DNA of 64,000 nt from Heterohyrax brucei (Eukaryota; Chordata; Mammalia; Hyracoidea; Procaviidae), in assembly GCA_028571685.1 (NCBI GenBank), contig CM053156.1:81347049-81411048 (forward strand), written 5' to 3'. Below the pieces are notes generated by a model, which was given only the letters and a program-made list of their open reading frames with translations, did no database searches and was not told the DNA's origin. Shown here in pieces: positions 43,536-54,198 of the stretch (position 1 is its first letter; every line of letters starts with the position of its first letter). A program made the translations under genes and the position numbers.

Positions 43536-43620
43536 CCTTATAGGTCGGGGTCGATGGATTCCAACTGCAGACCCTTCGGTTAGCAGCCGTAGCACTTAAT
43601 CACGGTGCTGCTGGGACTCC
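43497..43620 (-). mobile_element. AfroSINE type A, antisense (within and beyond duplication)
   Basis: 'GCCAAACTAAACGCACTGTC' to 'CTTAATCACGGTGCTGCTGG'. It keeps the head that the left copy lacks. The middle is shortened. Confidence 0.8.
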
Positions 43621-43824
43621 TCACCAAAGAAAGAGAAGGTAAAAAGTCCGAGCGGGCACGGAGAGAGGAGACACCAACGGCAGAACACAGCACAAGTCGT
43701 TCTGCAGATACGTAGTTTTTGCTTGTTTTGTGATTTTCTGTTTTGTTTTTTATTCATTTTGTTGTTTTGACTTATTATATAAATACCCGAAAACGTCAAG
43801 CAATTATGAAAAGAAATAATTAGA

Positions 43825-44383
43825 TGAGCACTGACAATGAAGTGCGCAAACTCATCCTAGCAAAAGTGCTGCAGACCTCGTTGCTGAATGTCACTATGGT
43901 CACATTTGAAGTGCTCCCCTTGGGAAACTTTCATCCGGTGCCGGCACCTAGTCCACCCTTCAAAGCAGTTTAGGAACTCTTTGTCTGGAATGGCCATCAG
44001 AGCTGTCGTTCCATACTGTTGATGCTCTGAATGTCATCAAAATGTCTCCCTTTCAATATTTCCTCTATCTTTGGGTAATAAAAACGTCACTGGGGGCCAG
44101 ATCAGGTGAGTAGGAAGGGTGTTCCAATACAGTGATTGGTTTACTGGCTAACCGCTCCCCCCACAGACAACTATATCATTAAGTTCACGAACTTGCCACC
44201 GTGCCACCATGTGCATTGGCCATTCCAAAAGAGTTCCAAAATTGCTTTGAAGGGTGGACTAGGTGCTGGCATTGGTGTGTAACCTCTCAAGGGGGTGCTT
44301 CAGAGGTGACCGTAGTGATATTCAGCAATGAGGTGTGTAACACTTAGAACAATTCAATTCAGAGACTTGATTGTCAGACATCG
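43825..44383 (-). mobile_element. Foldback mariner-derived element, copy 2
   Basis: 559 bp, reverse orientation to copies 1 and 3. Left: terminal repeat, then a long arm antisense to transposase C-terminus and 3' UTR ('GGGGGCCAGATCAGGTGAGT'). An internal terminal-repeat-like motif (CATTAAGTTCACGAACTTG) lies at about 44177-44195. A short sense arm follows ('CCAAAATTGCTTTGAAGGGT') and the right end is 'GATTGTCAGACATCG', followed by TA. The two arms are inverted repeats of about 150-200 bp. Non-coding. Confidence 0.85.
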
Positions 44384-44385
44384 TA

Positions 44386-44695
44386 AATCTAACATTACTG
44401 AGCCTGGGCTCCGCATGGCAGACAGTGGTCTGAGCAAACTCCCCATGGCCGCCACCTCTTCCTGCCCAGTGATTTCAATGCCAGTTTTTGGTATTTCATG
44501 ATGCCATGTGAGTTTTAAGAACGAAAGCAGCAGGATTTTTTAATAGCGATGAGCCATACAAACTCATTCTTGCCACACAACTACTCAAACCGTTCCAGGA
44601 TATCTTGTTCTCATTCCCATTTCCTGGTATCCAGGAGCAGCTGAGCAGCCTCGTTAGACATCTGTCTCTTTCCCAGAGTGACTTTGGGCTCCAGA
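44386..44695. other. Unique non-coding sequence
   Basis: Nothing recognised. Confidence 0.5.
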
Positions 44696-44808
44696 AAACC
44701 CTAGTGGTGCAGTGGTTAGGAGCTATGGCTGCTAACTGAAAAGGTGGTAGTTTGAATCTACCAGGTTCCCCTTGTAACCTCTATGGGGCAGTTCTACTCT
44801 ATCCTGTA
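44696..44808 (+). mobile_element. AfroSINE type A, 3' truncated
   Basis: Head 'CCCTAGTGGTGCAGTGGTTA', middle 'TTGTAACCTCTATGGGGCAG'. It stops after 'TCTACTCTATCCTGTA', losing the RTE-like tail, which implies a later deletion. Confidence 0.88.
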
Positions 44809-45482
44809 TTTCTTTTGGGAAGGGAAGGAGAAAACAGGGGACAATGGGAGATCCCTTGCCTAATTCCCAGCCTCTTCCCTGGGGCTGAGCACCTGCTTGT
44901 TCAAGGTGGCTGGAATCCCACTTCCCTTTCCTCTCTCCCACCTGTCTCCCACTCTCTCACTCCCCAGGGCCATGAACCCTCTCTTTAAGGTCTGGCTCCT
45001 CTCTCTCTCTCTCAGATTCTTGATGTGAATCAAGACCTTCTTCTCTAGTCAGCTCCCCCAAGAAACTCAAGACCAAAGAACAGTTGGGTGTTCGCTCTTG
45101 CCTCTGACTTTCACTTACCTGGAACAGCATCTGGAGACAGGGAACAGAAGTCAGTGGAGTCTTAGCTCACTTTTGCCTAAGATACTAGGATTTAAGGGTG
45201 AAATGAAGTAAATATCAAAATAATGTCACTGCCATTTGTTCGGACACTGTGAACATGCGAACACTAGTTCTCTTGTCATCCCACCCTTGTCCCTGCCTGA
45301 CCCCTGTCATTCATCCTTTCCACCTTCCTGGCCACTGTCTGCTCCCAGGCTTTTCACTTCCTGATTGGAGAACAAGACGGGTGACTGGAGATGTAACAGT
45401 ACAAATGAAAGGATCCCGCCGGAGCAGGGGATGTGGAAGTGGAGAGAAAGTTAGGCCAGCGCCAGACTACAGAGGGCCATGC
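44809..45482. other. Unique non-coding sequence
   Basis: A CT run at 44998-45012. Nothing else recognised. Confidence 0.5.
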
Positions 45483-45662
45483 AGGAGCCTGGGTGGATCA
45501 GTGGTTAAGTACTTGGTGGCTACCAGCAAAGTTCACAGTTTGAGCCCATAGCTATTTCAGGAAGTCTGCTTCTGTGAAGACTGACCACTTGAAACGCTGT
45601 GGGGCAGTTTTCTGCTCTGTCCTATAGGGTCACCGTGAATCAGAACTGATTCTACACTAACA
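45483..45662 (+). mobile_element. AfroSINE type B, sense
   Basis: 'GGAGCCTGGGTGGATCAGTG', 'GGAAGTCTGCTTCTGTGAAG', 'CACCGTGAATCAGAACTGAT'. Confidence 0.88.
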
Positions 45663-45739
45663 GGTATGAATGCCTGGCTAGAAAAATCCCATTTGGTACC
45701 AGACAAATTCAGGGCAATGAATGGCTCTGGAGCACAGGA

Positions 45740-45888
45740 AGAAACCTTGGTGGCATAGTGGTCGAGCACTGCATCTGCTAACCAAAAGGCTGGCAGTTCA
45801 AATCCCTGGAAACTCTATGGGGCAGTTCTACTCTGAAGTACAGGGTCACTATGAGTTGGAATCGACTGGATGGCAGTGGGTTTTGGGG
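45740..45888 (+). mobile_element. AfroSINE type A, sense
   Basis: 'AAACCTTGGTGGCATAGTGG', 'GGCTGGCAGTTCAAATCCCT', 'CACTATGAGTTGGAATCGAC'. About 13 bp are missing between the B-box side and GGAAACTC. Confidence 0.93.
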
Positions 45889-45969
45889 GGATCACGGGAG
45901 GGACCACCCATCCGCTCTCACTGACCACCAAATGTGTTGATGTTCATGTCATCCCAGTAACCACTGTTA

Positions 45970-46970
45970 CCTCTCCTTGCGCGTGCTAACCCCCCTCCGG
46001 GCTGGGCTTTAACGCCTCTCGGGTGTGCATGGAGACCCCCTCGGCCCCTGAGGAGGACAGCCTCGGCCGGGTGTTGAGCGGCTTTCAGCTTTCTCTATGG
46101 ATCCGTTCCCTCTCCTCTTCCTTGTATGACAGCTCATCTCTGAACTTGCTCTAAATGTCTCCATCTTGCTGGGACAGAGTTGTCTAAAAGCAAACAGGCC
46201 CTTCAAATGTGCGGACCTCTGAAAGACTCACCTACCACGCAGAACTCTGAGCAGGAGCAGAGCTGAAAATCCCATCTCATTTCCAAAGGGCTGTTTCATT
46301 GTGTCCCCTGTGCAGAGCATTTGATATTTTTAGTGCCTGGTTTTCAGACTGCGGCATTAGAAAGTTTGTGGTGGCCTTAGATACTCGAGAAAGTCACATT
46401 GCTGGTGGTGTGTGGTTCCATCGATAGATGAGTAATTGCTCTCTGACATGTCCGCTCTGCAAAGTTGTGCCCTCCCGAGTTGTGAAACGCTGGCGAGGCG
46501 AGCTCTCACCTGGCCGGCTGCCTCACCTGTCTGCGGTGAGGGGAGCATTCACTCTGCAGCCTTTTGTACCGGCGCCCTCTGCTGGCAATATGGCCCACTT
46601 AGCATGGGAGAGTTAGAGCAAAAAGGGACCTAGGGTCCCCTGACAACCCCCCGGCTTCAGGCAAGTGACATATTTTTATTCCCATTTTAGAGATGTGATA
46701 ACTGAGCACTGGAGAATGGAATATGGTATCTCACAGTCCCTGAGTGATAGTAAAAGGAAAAAGCAATAATGAAAATAGCAATGTCTGTGGATATTTGCAT
46801 AGCATCGGGGATCTACCGGTGCCGGGACAGCGGACACAGATAGCAAACTGGCCAGTGCAGTAAGCGCAGAGAACACGGTGTAATGTAGGGATTGGTGGAG
46901 ACCGCGGCAAACTGCTCAGGCTCAAGGGGCGCAGCCGGATCGGACCTCTGCTGACAGCGGAGCCACTCAG
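45970..46970. promoter_or_regulatory. CpG-clustered segment, candidate regulatory element
   Basis: By hand count there are about 9 CpGs in 45979-46080, 9 in 46451-46575 and 12 in 46804-46960, while neighbouring unique sequence is CpG-poor. No SINE, LINE or LTR is recognised inside. A CTCF-like motif lies at 46569. It may be a weak or eroding CpG island or a distal element. No TATA box, splice pattern or exon could be tied to it. Confidence 0.45.
46569..46588 (-). promoter_or_regulatory. CTCF-like binding motif
   Basis: CCGGCGCCCTCTGCTGGCAA contains the core GCGCCCTCTGCTGGC, close to the reverse complement of the CTCF consensus (CCACCAGGGGGCGC). Binding is not shown. Confidence 0.6.
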
Positions 46971-47104
46971 TGTCAAGAGGCAGGGCCATCTACTTGGCTT
47001 AAGTGTGAAAATTCTCTAATTTGAAACAATGTATGAGCCCGATAAAATATGTTTGGGGACTACTTCAGCTCCCAGGCCACCAAACTATAACCTTTTTGTG
47101 ATAC

Positions 47105-47260
47105 GGAAGGCTCCCGGTTATTATCTCACCTGAGTTTCACAAAGCCTTGTGATGTGCTACTCACATTATCCCCACTTTGCTGACAATGAAACTGAGGTTA
47201 GGGGAAGTTATGCAAATATCATTTACGTGTGAAAGGAGACTCAGAGTCCAGTTTCCGCGT
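47105..47260 (-). mobile_element. MIR, antisense
   Basis: 'CACATTATCCCCACTTTGCT' and 'GACAATGAAACTGAGGTTAG' follow antisense MIR. Confidence 0.72.
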
Positions 47261-47323
47261 TCCAAATCACAGGTCCTCACCACTGACCACCTAGAATTTT
47301 ACTCTGGGAGAGAACTTAAGACC

Positions 47324-47540
47324 TGGTAACCCCACCGGTGGCCGTCTAGTTGCTTCCAACTCACTGAGACTCCACGTGTGTGACAGAGTAAAGCTCTGCT
47401 CCACAAGGTTTTCAGCGGCTGATTTCTTCGGAAACAGATTGCCAGGCTTTCCTTCTGAGGCAGCTCTGGGTGGTCACATGCCTCCAACCTTGTGGTGAGC
47501 AGCCGAGCACATTAACCATTTGTACCATCCATGGACTCCT
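47324..47540 (-). mobile_element. AfroSINE type C, antisense
   Basis: 'ACGTGTGTGACAGAGTAAAG', 'GGAAACAGATTGCCAGGCTT' and 'ACATTAACCATTTGTACCAT'. Confidence 0.9.
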
Positions 47541-47784
47541 GTTAATTCAGGTCCCTCCTTTATAAGGCTAAGGAATCTGGGGGCTACGACAAGGGACAGC
47601 AGATGGCATGAGGTCAGCTGTCTGGAGTCTGTTACTTATAGGACATCATGTTATCTTTCACTATGCATTGGGCTTTGCATTGGGCTTGCTTTCTAAAGAC
47701 CAGCCTGTAGGCTGAGCGCCTCTGACCTGTGATTAGAATATTTGCATTGACTGGTTTGCCAGTAACAGAGCTGTGTGTGTACAT
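47541..47784. other. Unique non-coding sequence
   Basis: Nothing recognised. Confidence 0.5.
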
Positions 47785-47824
47785 GCGGGTGCTCGTGCAC
47801 GTGTGCGGGTGCTCGTGCATGTGT
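47785..47824. repeat. 20-bp tandem duplication in a GTGC-rich tract
   Basis: GCGGGTGCTCGTGCACGTGT at 47785-47804 is followed by GCGGGTGCTCGTGCATGTGT at 47805-47824, with one difference. A CGCGCTTGCGCATGCGC stretch follows. Confidence 0.92.
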
Positions 47825-48502
47825 GCCTGCGCGCTTGCGCATGCGCCCAAGTCCATCCACGTGGTCTCAGCAGGTCCCCTCCCCCCCATTGTGATTCATG
47901 CTGAAGAACGGAAGGAAACACTGAGCTGCGTTAGGCAAGAGCAAACTTTGCAACGTTTGGCAAAGAGGCAACTAAATCTGATCCCCAGACGTATTTTGTT
48001 TGGCCCACACCAAATATCAGATAATAACGCTATCAACATGGCTAAATTTCAACAATCAGGAGATTTTGCGTAAAAATCCGAATTCTCATCATCTTTGGCA
48101 ACACCCAGACTTTGGCCGTGTTGGCTCTATCTGAAGGCATGCAGAATTCACCGGAGCTGGGTTGGGGCTGCCCCTTTTCCACGAGGATTGTGCTCAACCC
48201 TGTCCCCCTGCCTTGCCTCTCTCTGTGACCTCCCTGAATCCAAACATCAGAATGATTTATCACGGCCTTTTGGACCACCCTTTCCATCAAGAGAAATGAG
48301 TGCCATCTCCTATAGCAATGTTTTTCAAAATTGGGAAACAGTATTCCAAAAAAAAAGGATTATGTTTGCCTATGGAGGTGAAGAAATTTTTATCACATTT
48401 GTTAAACAGTATAAGGTTACATTCCTGGTCCCCATTTGATACCTGAATTTGATACCCCGTTTTTGAGACTACTTTATATAGCCTAATCTATATTAATCTA
48501 AT
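47825..48502. other. Unique non-coding sequence
   Basis: No repeat or gene recognised. Frames over 100 codons here (47729-48073, 48095-48439) have no family features and partly read through low-complexity DNA. Confidence 0.45.
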
Positions 48503-48696
48503 AATGCTATTGCCACCAGTTGATTCCAATTCATAGCAACCCTGTAGGACAGACAAGAACTGCCCCATTGAGTTTACAAAATATTCTTTATGGAAGAAGA
48601 GTACCACATCTTTCTATCACAGAGTGCCTGGTAGCTTCAAACTACCAGCCTTTTGGTTAGCAGCTGAGGACTTAACCAGTGCAAAACCAGGCATCT
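48503..48696 (-). mobile_element. AfroSINE type B, antisense
   Basis: 'ATGCTATTGCCACCAGTTGA', 'ATTCTTTATGGAAGAAGAGT', 'CCAGCCTTTTGGTTAGCAGC'. Confidence 0.9.
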
Positions 48697-48848
48697 CAGA
48701 ATTGAGTAATAGAAACTACTTAGTATAGACTTAGTCAGTCCAGCATCATAAATAACTTGGAGAGCAGTCAAAATCAGAGCTACAGCTTGCTAAGCTTCTA
48801 GCTTCCCACTGGTGACCATTTCCATCTGGGAAACAGGTATAGTAAGCA
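48697..48848. other. Unique non-coding sequence
   Basis: Nothing recognised. Confidence 0.5.
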
Positions 48849-48985
48849 AAAAAAAAAAAAAAAAAACCTAAACCCATTCCCGTTCTGAGTCACAGTGATC
48901 CTGTAAGACAGAGGGGAACTGCTGCGTAGAGAGTTTCCATGGAGCACCTAGGGGATTTGAACTACCAACCTTTTGGTAGAAGAAA
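48849..48985 (-). mobile_element. AfroSINE type A, antisense, head lost
   Basis: It begins with an 18-base A run, then 'CCTAAACCCATTCCCGTTCT', and ends at 'CTACCAACCTTTTGGTAGAA'. The tRNA-like head is missing. Confidence 0.9.
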
Positions 48986-50158
48986 CCTTCACTAAATCCC
49001 ACTCTTGAAGGCTTTTTCCCTGAATTTCAATAGAACAACAATTTCTCATTTTTCCATTAGCTACAGACTTCTAGGTAAACACACTGTCTATCTGAAATGC
49101 TAAGAATTCCTCCATAAATGCCAATGCCCTCATCCATCCATTTCTAAGTCCCTCCCTGTGACTCTCTGAACATGATGACAAACTTACGCAGTTCAGCCAG
49201 CAATGAGAAATAAAATTTGTGAAGCTTAACATCCCCCGACAGAAAGCAAGTGGTGCTTTTTTGTTTTTTAATTCCTCCTGCAGTTACAAAGAGCGCAAAC
49301 AGAATGCTTTATTTCCGTGCCTGCTTCGTTTTGTATTAGATTCATAACTGGACCAGAGGCAGCAATGATTCTGTACTGGTATTGATCAGAACAGCCTCAT
49401 TACTTATCCTTGAGTTGACAAAGCTTGAGAGATGTTGTAGGCCAGCAAGTTTTGGTGACTATTGACTTTACCTGGAAGACATCAAATCCTCGAAGGAGAG
49501 CCCTGAGGGAGAGCTTAGAAATCATTTGGTCCTTGGGTCACAAGATCTAAGTATGATCAGAACAGGAAACTTCCATAGATGAAGCCAGGCTAGCCAAAAG
49601 TCATAATTTTCAAGAAAAGCTCCATCTCCTGGCTGCAGGCCATGTACACACAGAGGCATGCCTGCCCTGTGCTACTGGCTTTTCAAGTTTTCTGAATAAA
49701 GCCAAAAATCTGAGATTTTTTTTTTTTTATGTTCTAATTTCCTAGTAGTAACAACAAATTCACATCTTGTCTCTAAGTACCATGCACCAAACTAAAGTTG
49801 TATACATGCCAGAATTGATTAGTGGATATCAATTAGATACCTCTGACTGGGTGCCAACTCCCTATTTTTGCAAAAGGAGATCAGGAATTCATTAATTGAT
49901 GTGCCAGAGACAGGGCAGGGAAAGAGCTGGCTTCTGCACCTACACCGGTGAGAAAAGCAAGGGGAAGCTTGATGGAGATAACTGTTTCACTCTAAAGCAA
50001 AGAACAGTGGGGTCTCACAGCTTCTGCTCCCCTCCAAAGTAACTCTCATTGGAAATCCCTCCTTACTCAACATTCGTAATAAGCTATTGTAGGCAGTTTT
50101 CCGTGGAGGGACTGATTTTAAACCTTTTTTCTTGCAAGAAAGCCATTTTCAGCAATGA
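48986..50158. other. Unique non-coding sequence, about 1.2 kb
   Basis: A poly-T run at 49716-49727. No gene or repeat recognised. Confidence 0.5.
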
Positions 50159-50346
50159 TAAACCAAAACCCATGGCCATCAAGTTGATTCTGACTTGTAG
50201 CAATGCTATAGGACAGAGTAGAACTGCCCTGTAGGCTGGCATCTTTACAGAAGCAGGCTGCCACATCTTTCTCCCACAGAACCACTCGTGGGTTCAAACC
50301 GCCCAGCTTTTGGTCAGCAGCTTAACTCCTTAGGCACCAGGGCTCC
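50159..50346 (-). mobile_element. AfroSINE type B, antisense
   Basis: 'ATAAACCAAAACCCATGGCC', 'CTGGCATCTTTACAGAAGCA', 'ACTCCTTAGGCACCAGGGCT'. Confidence 0.93.
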
Positions 50347-50589
50347 ACATGGCTAATGATAGCGGGGAAAGTAAGTATTGTACATTTAGAATGAAAAACA
50401 TTTTGAATGAGTTAAAGACACACACGTGGATACGTGCATAGACACGCATACTTGAAGACTCTAGTCTAAGAATTCGAGCCTGGCCACAGTTGGAATTAGT
50501 CTTACGTCGTTTGAAAATTGTCTGTGGAGGAGAACAGTCTCCCACAGGGATCTTGTTTAGGAGCTGGGTTTGAGTTGTTGTTTCATTTC

Positions 50590-50728
50590 GGAGTCAGCAA
50601 ACTGTGGCTGAGGAGGCAACCTCCTTTTATAAATGAAGTTTGATTGGCATCTGGCCACACCCATTAATTTGTATATCATCTGCTGATTTTTGTATCACAA
50701 GGTGAGTGGTTACAACAGAGGCCATCCA
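50590..50728 (+). mobile_element. hAT-type DNA transposon, first part
   Basis: 'GGAGTCAGCAAACTGTGGCT' and 'AAATGAAGTTTGATTGGCAT' match the old eutherian element beginning GGTCAGCAAACT. It is split by two SINEs and resumes at 51096. Confidence 0.8.
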
Positions 50729-50898
50729 AAAAAACGAAAAAAGAAACTCATTGCCGTCAAGTCAATTCTAACTCACAGTGACTCCACAGGTCAGAATAGA
50801 ACTGCCTCATGGAGTTTCCAAGGAGCACCAGGTGGATTTGAACTGCCAACCTTTTGGTTAGCAGCTATACCAGTTAACCACTGTTCCACCAGGCTTTC
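50729..50898 (-). mobile_element. AfroSINE type A, antisense
   Basis: 'AAAAAACGAAAAAAGAAACT' tail, 'CATGGAGTTTCCAAGGAGCA', and head side 'CACTGTTCCACCAGGCTTTC'. Confidence 0.92.
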
Positions 50899-50934
50899 CA
50901 CAGAGCCAAAGCCAAGTTCCACAGAGGCTATCCA

Positions 50935-51095
50935 GAAAAACCAAACCTAGTGCCATCAAGTCGATTCTGACTCATAGAGACCCTATAGCAAAGAGGAGAA
51001 CTGCCCTGTAGAGTTTCCAAGGAGTGCCTGATAGATTCGAACTGCCGACCTTTTGGCTAGCAGCTGTAATACTTAACAGCTACACCACCAGGGTT
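50935..51095 (-). mobile_element. AfroSINE type A, antisense
   Basis: 'AAAAACCAAACCTAGTGCCA', 'GTAGAGTTTCCAAGGAGTGC', 'AGCTACACCACCAGGGTTTT'. Its flanks CAGAGGCTATCC and AGAGGCCAT echo those of the previous copy. Confidence 0.93.
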
Positions 51096-51163
51096 TTCAT
51101 AGAGGCCATGCTGCCTGAGAAATCTAAAACATTTACTATCTGACTCTCAGCAGAAGAAGCTGG
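51096..51163 (+). mobile_element. hAT-type DNA transposon, second part
   Basis: 'TAAAACATTTACTATCTGAC' corresponds to the AAAATATTTACTATCTGGCC part of the family. Confidence 0.75.
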
Positions 51164-51204
51164 ACACACTGCAGGACACAACTCATGTTTTGTGAATGAA
51201 GGAT

Positions 51205-51378
51205 TGCTGTTGTGTGCCCTCAAGTCAATTCTGACTCGGAGTGACTCAAAGTTTCCTGTGCTGAAATTTTGGGGGGAGCAGATCAACAAGTCTTTCTCTC
51301 ATTGAGCTTCTGGAAAGATTCCAACTGTCAGTCTTTCAATTAATTAGCCAAGGGCTTAACCATTGTGTAACAGGGCTC
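51205..51378 (-). mobile_element. AfroSINE type B, antisense, diverged
   Basis: 'CTCAAGTCAATTCTGACTCG', 'GAGCAGATCAACAAGTCTTT', 'CTTAACCATTGTGTAACAGG'. Confidence 0.82.
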
Positions 51379-51394
51379 TTTCAAGTGACTATGT

Positions 51395-51842
51395 TGTGTT
51401 GTTGTTAGCTGCTGTTGAATCTGTTCCAACTCATAGCGACCCCATGAACAACAGAACGAAACACCGCCGGGTCTTGTGTCATGTCCACAATCATTTTTAT
51501 GCTTAACCTCGTTGTTGCGGCCACTGTGTCAGTCCATCTTGCTGAAGGTCTCCCTCTTTTTCACTGACCCTCCACTCTACCAAGCATGATGTCCTTCTCC
51601 AGGGACTGATCCTTCCTGACAACATGTCAAAAGTATGTAAGATACCGTCTTGCCATCTTTGTTTCCAAGGGGCACTTTGGTTGCACTTCTTCCAGAACAG
51701 AGCTGTTTTTCCTTTGGCGGTCCATGGTATATTCAACATTCTTCTCCAACACCACAGTTCGAAGGCATCAATTCATTTTCTGTCTTCTTTGTTCATGGTC
51801 CAGCTTTTGCATGCATATGATATGATTGAAAATATCATGTGA
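51395..51842 (-). mobile_element. RTE LINE 3' part, antisense
   Basis: 'TGTTGTGTTGTTGTTAGCTG', 'TCCTTCTCCAGGGACTGATC', 'ACAACATGTCAAAAGTATGT' and 'GGTCCATGGTATATTCAACA'. About 450 bp, diverged and not coding. Confidence 0.95.
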
Positions 51843-52067
51843 CCATGGAGGACAAAATACATACCACAGGCCAGAAGACAACTTATGGGTCAAGTGTTCC
51901 TTCTCTGTCTCAAGGTGACAGTGTCTGCCCAGTCTCAGAAACTGTTACCTGGTGGAATACAGGTGCAATATTGTCAAATCTCTGGATTTGGGGGAACATC
52001 CATCCATCTAGGTTTTCATGCAAAATTGTCCATTTTTTACGTGTGAGCTGCTACTGCCCTGTGGGCG
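51843..52067. other. Spacer between two outward-facing RTE ends
   Basis: No recognised repeat. Confidence 0.5.
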
Positions 52068-52412
52068 GGACACATCTGTCTTGGAAGAAGTAGAGTCAGA
52101 ATGTTCCTTAGAAGCAATGATGGTGAGACTTTGTCTGACGTATTTTGGACGTGTTCTCCAGAGAGACTAGTCCCTGAAGAAGGACTTCATGTGTGGTAGA
52201 GGATCAGCAAAAAAGAGAAAGATCCTCAACAAGATGGACTCACACAGTGGCTACAGCAAGCATAATAAGCTTGTTTCGAACAAGCATAGGCTACTCAAGC
52301 ACAGTAAAAACTCTGCAGATGGCACAGGACCAGAGGGTATATCATTGTGTTGTGTATAGTGTCACCGTGAGTCGAAATCACCTTGGTGGCACCTTACAGC
52401 AAAAACACTGCA
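52068..52412 (+). mobile_element. RTE LINE 3' end, sense
   Basis: 'CACATCTGTCTTGGAAGAAG', 'GTATTTTGGACGTGTTCTCC', 'AGAAAGATCCTCAACAAGAT', ending 'CACCTTACAGCAAAAAC'. A short inverted repeat GCTTGTT...AACAAGC sits at 52269-52285. Confidence 0.93.
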
Positions 52413-52419
52413 ATTGATA

Positions 52420-52618
52420 CGGAGTCAAGATGGCACAGTGGTAAAATGCCCAGGTGCTACCTGAAAGGTCAGTAGTTCAAACCCAACAGCTGAACCACAG
52501 AATTAAGGTGTGGCGGGCTGACCCCATAAAGACTACAGGCTTGGAAACCTTGTGGGGCAATTTAATCCGTCCCATAGGGTCACTGTGCAACAGGATTGAT
52601 GGCAGTGGGTTTGGTTTT
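52420..52618 (+). mobile_element. AfroSINE type B, sense
   Basis: 'GGAGTCAAGATGGCACAGTG', 'CCATAAAGACTACAGGCTTG', 'GATGGCAGTGGGTTTGGTTT'. Confidence 0.88.
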
Positions 52619-54198
52619 GACACTCTTGGTGGTTATCTACATAACTCAATTTATAATATCAATAGTCTATTGTTGGTGTCTGTGTACTGGTGACCTCTGT
52701 TGTGATCACATCTTACTTGATGTCAGTAGTGGACATGCGTCTCTTTCTTGCCTCTGACCAAGCTACAGAAAAATGGACAGTGACGGAGAACAGAGAGGCT
52801 GTGACAGGGTACTAATAAGAAGAAGCCTGGTGGCCAGTGGCTTGTTACCAGGTCTGTTTTAAATGCCAGCACTTTCTGTGCTTGCCTTCAAACAACACCA
52901 AACACCTAAATCACCTGAGTAAACACAGATAGAAAGAGACAGAAAGGTTAAAAGTGTACTCATAATCTCTTGCTTTTCCCCCCTGCAAACGTGTTGGAGA
53001 GCAATATTGTTTCGTAAAAGCAAGATGACCCCATTTCTAAAGCAATATTCATGCGAAGCTAGTCAGCTGTTAAATATACCCAGCAGTTTGCATCATGATG
53101 AAGCTAAGCCAGAATTTCAATTATTTTCTGGACACATTTAAAATTATAATACTTTACTGGGTTAGTGTTATAGTTCATCCAAATTACTCACAAACTATCA
53201 TATCAATCTCTAGCAACTGCTAACGCCTTACAGATCCGTGAAGCTGGGCGAAATAAGAGACTGACCAGGGTAATGACCTTCATGCTAGAGGTTTTGTTTT
53301 AAGGTGTGCATGTGTCTCAGTGTATGAATGGCCAGTGGGCAAAAGCTGGCTTTTACTGTTTGTGTGGTTTAGGCTAAACCAAAGAAGTGGGGGTGTAAGA
53401 TGCTCTTTCTGCTGGTTTCCAAAAAAAACTTGGTTCTGTGTAAATCCTTCCGCAGTCTGTTCAGCTCCACTCTTCTCCAAATTTAACCCCTCTGCCAGTT
53501 GACTTTCCAGAAGCCAGTCCCCCACCACCCAAAGTTGTCATTGCTATTTTCCCCCTCCGAGGCCCTGCTGCTAACCACTCGTGAAGGCCTCAGTGCTCTG
53601 CCTCTCCCAGGCTACTTGGCTTTCGGTGGCGCACCCTATTCCAGATCAGTAACGCTGCTGAAGTCATCAAGAACAGGCGCACCGAATCAGCAAAGATTTA
53701 TGAATATTACCACCACCAGTGGCTGGAAACACGACTCCTCCTGAAGAAGGCATGCTGCAGGGACTTCCTCACCGTCAATGGGATATCTTCATGCCCTTTG
53801 CCAAGTTCAGAATACCGAGTGATGATGTGTCCGAGTTAATTTATGACTTCAGGTCCAAAGGCACTGTCACCTGACCTTGTGTTCTTGGGGAGGTGATGCA
53901 GGAAACATGCGAGCAGTTGGTCTTAGGCTCGCTCTGAATGCTAACTAATGATGCAGTGAAGTCAGCCCAACTCCTGAAGACTCCGCAGTGTTGTCTGGAG
54001 AGCTAGTCCAAGACTTAGCCTCATGTAAACATACAGAACAAGCTGAGATCTTGAGATCTAAGAAAATGAATAAGTAAACCCATTAGCAGATTGTTTTAAA
54101 AGACTTCTTAATTATTGCATCGATGGAACAAAGTATGGAAAAGCAGTAGACTTATTTATACTTTAAATTTAAAATGGTTTGCCCTCACTATGTAGAGC
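52619..54198. other. Unique non-coding sequence, about 1.6 kb
   Basis: No repeat or exon recognised. 53520-53760 has mixed GC sequence with short frames only. Confidence 0.5.
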
